In this document: piece by piece, positions 61,802-64,000 of the stretch | Layout: every line of letters starts with the position of its first letter | Numbering within the stretch: position 1 is the first letter of the stretch | NCBI RefSeq assembly: GCF_025917685.1 | Contig: NZ_CP089518.1 | Location: 1,675,001 to 1,739,000 of the forward strand | DNA: 64,000 nt | DNA from: Bacillus cereus | GTDB lineage: Bacteria; Bacillota; Bacilli; Bacillales; Bacillaceae_G | Direction of reading: 5' to 3' | Program-made: the position numbers and the translations under genes | Notes under the pieces: generated by a model | Database searches by the model: none | Told to the model about the DNA's origin: nothing | The model's input: only the letters and a program-made list of their open reading frames with translations

Positions 61802-62167
61802 ATGAGAGTGGATAATGTGAAGAAAAAACAAATATATGACATGTTAACAAAATCGTGGTCGATTGAAACAAGTTCAAAATGGACGAGCGAAAATCCGGCA
61901 AAGGGACAATGTGGTGTAACGGCTCTAGTTGTTCAAGACTTATACGAGGGAGAGATTAAAAAAACGAAAGTAGGAGAAGTATGGCACTTTTATAACCTTA
62001 TAGATGGAAAGATGTTTGATTTTACAGAGACTCAATTCAATGGAAAATTGAATTATATGGATGAGAAATCAAATCGGGAAGAAGCATTTACGGATACAAA
62101 TGAAAAACAATATAGCATTTTGAAGGAAAAGATAACGAAAGAATTAAAATTATCTTTTGACTCTTAA
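61802..62167 (+). CDS. YunG-like protein, 121 residues
   Basis: Starts at an ATG after CGGGGGAAG. The core W-S-x-x-T-S-S-K-W pattern (LTKSWSIETSSKWTSENPAK) and GQCGVTALVVQDLYEGEI, with EVWHFYNLIDGKMFDFTETQF, match the YunG family of Bacillus. The Cys (GQCGVTA) and His (EVWHFYN) arrangement looks like a papain-like or transglutaminase-like fold, but no activity is known to me. Cytosolic; follows the GNAT gene closely. Confidence 0.7.
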   Translation: MRVDNVKKKQIYDMLTKSWSIETSSKWTSENPAKGQCGVTALVVQDLYEGEIKKTKVGEVWHFYNLIDGKMFDFTETQFNGKLNYMDEKSNREEAFTDTNEKQYSILKEKITKELKLSFDS

Positions 62168-62205
62168 TCTTTAATAAGTTACTATAATGGTGGTAACTTA
62201 TTAAA
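62157..62205 (+). promoter_or_regulatory. mtaD promoter with 13-bp palindromic operator
   Basis: TTGACT (62157-62162) with TACTAT (17-base spacer) or TATAAT (20-base spacer) downstream. The perfect inverted repeat TTTAATAAGTTAC/GTAACTTATTAAA (62170-62205) brackets the -10 in its ten-base centre. It has no T tail, so it is not a terminator. A repressor would block the -10 directly. Confidence 0.55.
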
Positions 62206-62238
62206 GGGAACTTCATAGAGTTGAAAGGGGAAATACTT

Positions 62239-63546
62239 TTGAAAACAACTTATGTAAACGCTACAATCGTAACGATGAATGAACAAAACGAAGTGATAGA
62301 AAATGGATATATCATTGTAGAAAATGATCAAATTATAGATGTAAAGAGCGGAGAATTCGCTAATGATTTTGAAGTAGATGAAGTAATTGATATGAAAGGA
62401 AAGTGGGTTTTACCAGGGCTTGTAAATACACATACACACGTTGTAATGAGTCTCTTAAGAGGTATTGGCGATGATATGTTATTACAACCATGGCTTGAGA
62501 CGAGAATTTGGCCACTTGAAAGTCAGTTTACTCCAGAGCTTGCGGTCGCTAGCACGGAATTAGGATTACTTGAAATGGTGAAAAGTGGTACAACATCATT
62601 CTCTGACATGTTCAATCCAATTGGAGTAGATCAAGATGCAATTATGGAAACGGTATCAAGGAGTGGAATGCGAGCTGCTGTTTCAAGAACTTTATTTAGC
62701 TTCGGAACGAAAGACGATGAAAAGAAAGCAATTGAAGAAGCTGAGAAATATGTGAAGCGTTATTATAACGAAAGTGGTATGTTAACTACGATGGTTGCAC
62801 CACATAGTCCATATACATGTTCTACAGAACTGTTAGAAGAATGCGCACGTATTGCAGTAGAAAATCAAACGATGGTTCATATTCATCTTTCGGAAACAGA
62901 GCGTGAAGTACGTGATATTGAAGCACAGTACGGAAAACGTCCAGTAGAATATGCAGCAAGTTGTGGGTTGTTTAAACGCCCAACAGTTATTGCACACGGT
63001 GTAGTATTAAATGAAAATGAGCGTGCATTTTTAGCAGAACATGACGTTCGAGTAGCTCATAATCCGAATAGTAATTTAAAACTAGGATCGGGTATAGCGA
63101 ATGTAAAAGCGATGCTAGAAGCAGGAATGAAAGTTGGAATTGCAACAGATAGTGTTGCATCTAACAACAATTTAGATATGTTTGAAGAAATGCGCATAGC
63201 AACTTTATTACAAAAAGGTATTCATCAAGACGCAACAGCATTACCAGTTGAAACAGCTCTTTCTCTTGCGACAAAAGGAGCTGCGGAAGTAATTGGCATG
63301 AAACAAACGGGATCACTTGAGGTTGGAAAGTGTGCTGATTTTATTACGATTGATCCGTCTAATAAACCGCATTTACAACCAGCAGATGAAGTGTCATCGC
63401 ACCTTGTATATGCTGCTAGTGGAAAAGATATAAGTGATGTAATTATTAACGGTAAACGTGTTGTTTGGAATGGTGAATGTAAAACATTAGATGAAGAGCG
63501 TATTATATTTGAAGCGAGTCGTTATAAACGTGGTTTACAAAGATAA
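62239..63546 (+). CDS. mtaD: 5'-methylthioadenosine/S-adenosylhomocysteine deaminase
   Basis: Metal-dependent amidohydrolase (435 residues) deaminating MTA or SAH. Zinc ligands and active site: NTHTHVVMSLLRG, HIHLSETEREVRD, IAHGVVLNENE and IATDSVASNNNLDMFEE. The TTG start follows AAAGGGG by eight bases and gives MKTTYVNATIV, the usual N-terminus; a TTG six codons upstream overlaps the SD. Deaminase routes to salvage methylthio-compounds and adenine. Promoter overlaps a palindrome, suggesting repression by an unidentified factor. Confidence 0.92.
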   Translation: MKTTYVNATIVTMNEQNEVIENGYIIVENDQIIDVKSGEFANDFEVDEVIDMKGKWVLPGLVNTHTHVVMSLLRGIGDDMLLQPWLETRIWPLESQFTPELAVASTELGLLEMVKSGTTSFSDMFNPIGVDQDAIMETVSRSGMRAAVSRTLFSFGTKDDEKKAIEEAEKYVKRYYNESGMLTTMVAPHSPYTCSTELLEECARIAVENQTMVHIHLSETEREVRDIEAQYGKRPVEYAASCGLFKRPTVIAHGVVLNENERAFLAEHDVRVAHNPNSNLKLGSGIANVKAMLEAGMKVGIATDSVASNNNLDMFEEMRIATLLQKGIHQDATALPVETALSLATKGAAEVIGMKQTGSLEVGKCADFITIDPSNKPHLQPADEVSSHLVYAASGKDISDVIINGKRVVWNGECKTLDEERIIFEASRYKRGLQR

Positions 63547-63564
63547 GTATTTACATGTCAGTTG

Positions 63565-63603
63565 AAAAAGCTATCCTTTTTAAAAAAAGGATAGCTTTTT
63601 TTG
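63565..63603. terminator. Intrinsic terminator after mtaD
   Basis: Stem AAAAAGCTATCCTTTTT/AAAAAGGATAGCTTTTT with a minimal loop. Confidence 0.88.
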
Positions 63604-63701
63604 AACGAATAAATATTCAAAAGAATGTCGCATCTTTCTATTAGTATTTCTGCTATAATATATTACGCTTTATAATATTTTATATTTAAGGAGAACAATT
63701 C

Positions 63702-64000
63702 ATGAAGCTAAAAAAGAGCCATTTAATGGTAATGGCACTTGTTACATCTTTATTATTAACAGCTTGTAATAATAAAGCGAATAAAAGTGATACAGAGGCT
63801 AAAAAACAAGTGCTAAATGTAACGGTATCAGAAGAAATTCCTTCTCTTGATACTGCGAAAACAATGGATGGTACGTCAGCACACGTTATGCAAAACATAT
63901 TTGAAGGATTGTATGTGCTAGATGATCAAGATCAGCCTATTCCAGCAGTAGCAAAATCATTTGAAAGAAGTGAAGATGGTAAAAAATATACATTTGAATT
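63702..64000 (+). CDS. Oligopeptide ABC transporter substrate-binding lipoprotein, 3' end outside window
   Basis: The first 99 residues of an OppA/DppE-type lipoprotein. The lipoprotein signal MKLKKSHLMVMALVTSLLLT ends in the lipobox LTAC, followed by NNKANKSDTEAKKQ. The mature start VLNVTVSEEIPSLDTAKTMD and VMQNIFEGLYVLDDQDQPIP is the family's N-terminal pattern. It would capture peptides outside the membrane for an Opp importer. SD TAAGGAGAAC. Truncated by the window edge; permease genes are not visible. Confidence 0.9.
   Translation, partial: MKLKKSHLMVMALVTSLLLTACNNKANKSDTEAKKQVLNVTVSEEIPSLDTAKTMDGTSAHVMQNIFEGLYVLDDQDQPIPAVAKSFERSEDGKKYTFE

Noticed and set aside
62170..62205. Hairpin after the YunG-like gene as a terminator
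   Set aside because: The stem is AT-rich with no T run on the plus strand and lies around a promoter -10; an operator is more likely.

Overview
The window looks like a chromosomal segment of a Bacillus cereus group organism (B. cereus, B. thuringiensis, B. anthracis or a close relative). It is AT-rich, has strong GGAGG-type ribosome binding sites and many TTG/GTG starts, and shows Firmicutes regulatory RNAs (T-boxes, a lysine riboswitch) and a FapR-type operator. It also carries what looks like bcr1, a repeat known only from this group. No rRNA, tRNA, CRISPR array, integrase, transposase or replication origin was found. The species call is inference; no database was searched.

Layout. 1-6.8 kb: aspartate/glutamate and malate catabolism (a DAACS carrier cut by the window edge, aspA, NAD-type malic enzyme) followed by the GlnK-GlnL two-component pair. 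6.9-10.1 kb: a SWIM-SNF2 helicase. 10.2-12.8 kb: short repeats, small genes, an Asn T-box with asnA, and an XRE regulator gene split by a 143-bp bcr1-like insertion. 13-15.7 kb: a VOC protein and lysC (with an internal beta-subunit start) under a lysine riboswitch. 15.7-21.3 kb: a yndG-yndH-yndJ-like membrane operon, a decayed NUDIX gene and an S-layer-anchored glucosaminidase. 21.4-31 kb: transporters, a CstA-type permease, PPK2, a FapR-controlled KAS III, and hflX behind a long leader with a short uORF and two terminators. 31-38.8 kb: an Fsr-type exporter with a cysteine synthase, a MurJ-like flippase, and a sodium-dependent transporter under a Phe-specific T-box whose antiterminator/terminator module occurs three times in tandem. 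38.8-44 kb: small membrane proteins, a FusB-type EF-G-binding protein, a seven-blade RCC1-like repeat protein, msrA and an SDR. 44-51.8 kb: two tandem Ile T-boxes and ilvE-ilvB-ilvN-ilvC-ilvD-ilvA. 51.9-64 kb: CapA-like protein, DUF554, a Clp_N-GNAT fusion, efflux pump, DODA-type dioxygenase behind a palindromic operator, lipase-like hydrolase, pentapeptide protein, a LytTR regulator next to a CoA-transferase, GNAT and YunG-like proteins, mtaD behind another palindrome, and the start of an OppA-type lipoprotein.

How it works together. Much of the window is amino-acid economy. Asn, Lys, Phe and Ile status are each read by a dedicated leader RNA in front of asnA, lysC, an NSS transporter and the ilv operon. 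Aspartate and malate breakdown sit beside a glutamine-type sensor. The best leads for something new are the triplicated T-box module, the hflX leader with an Arg-Leu-Arg uORF, and three promoter-overlapping palindromes or repeats whose regulators are unknown or only inferred.

Limits. All calls come from reading the sequence. Family names are from recognised motifs and recalled homologues, and residue positions are approximate.
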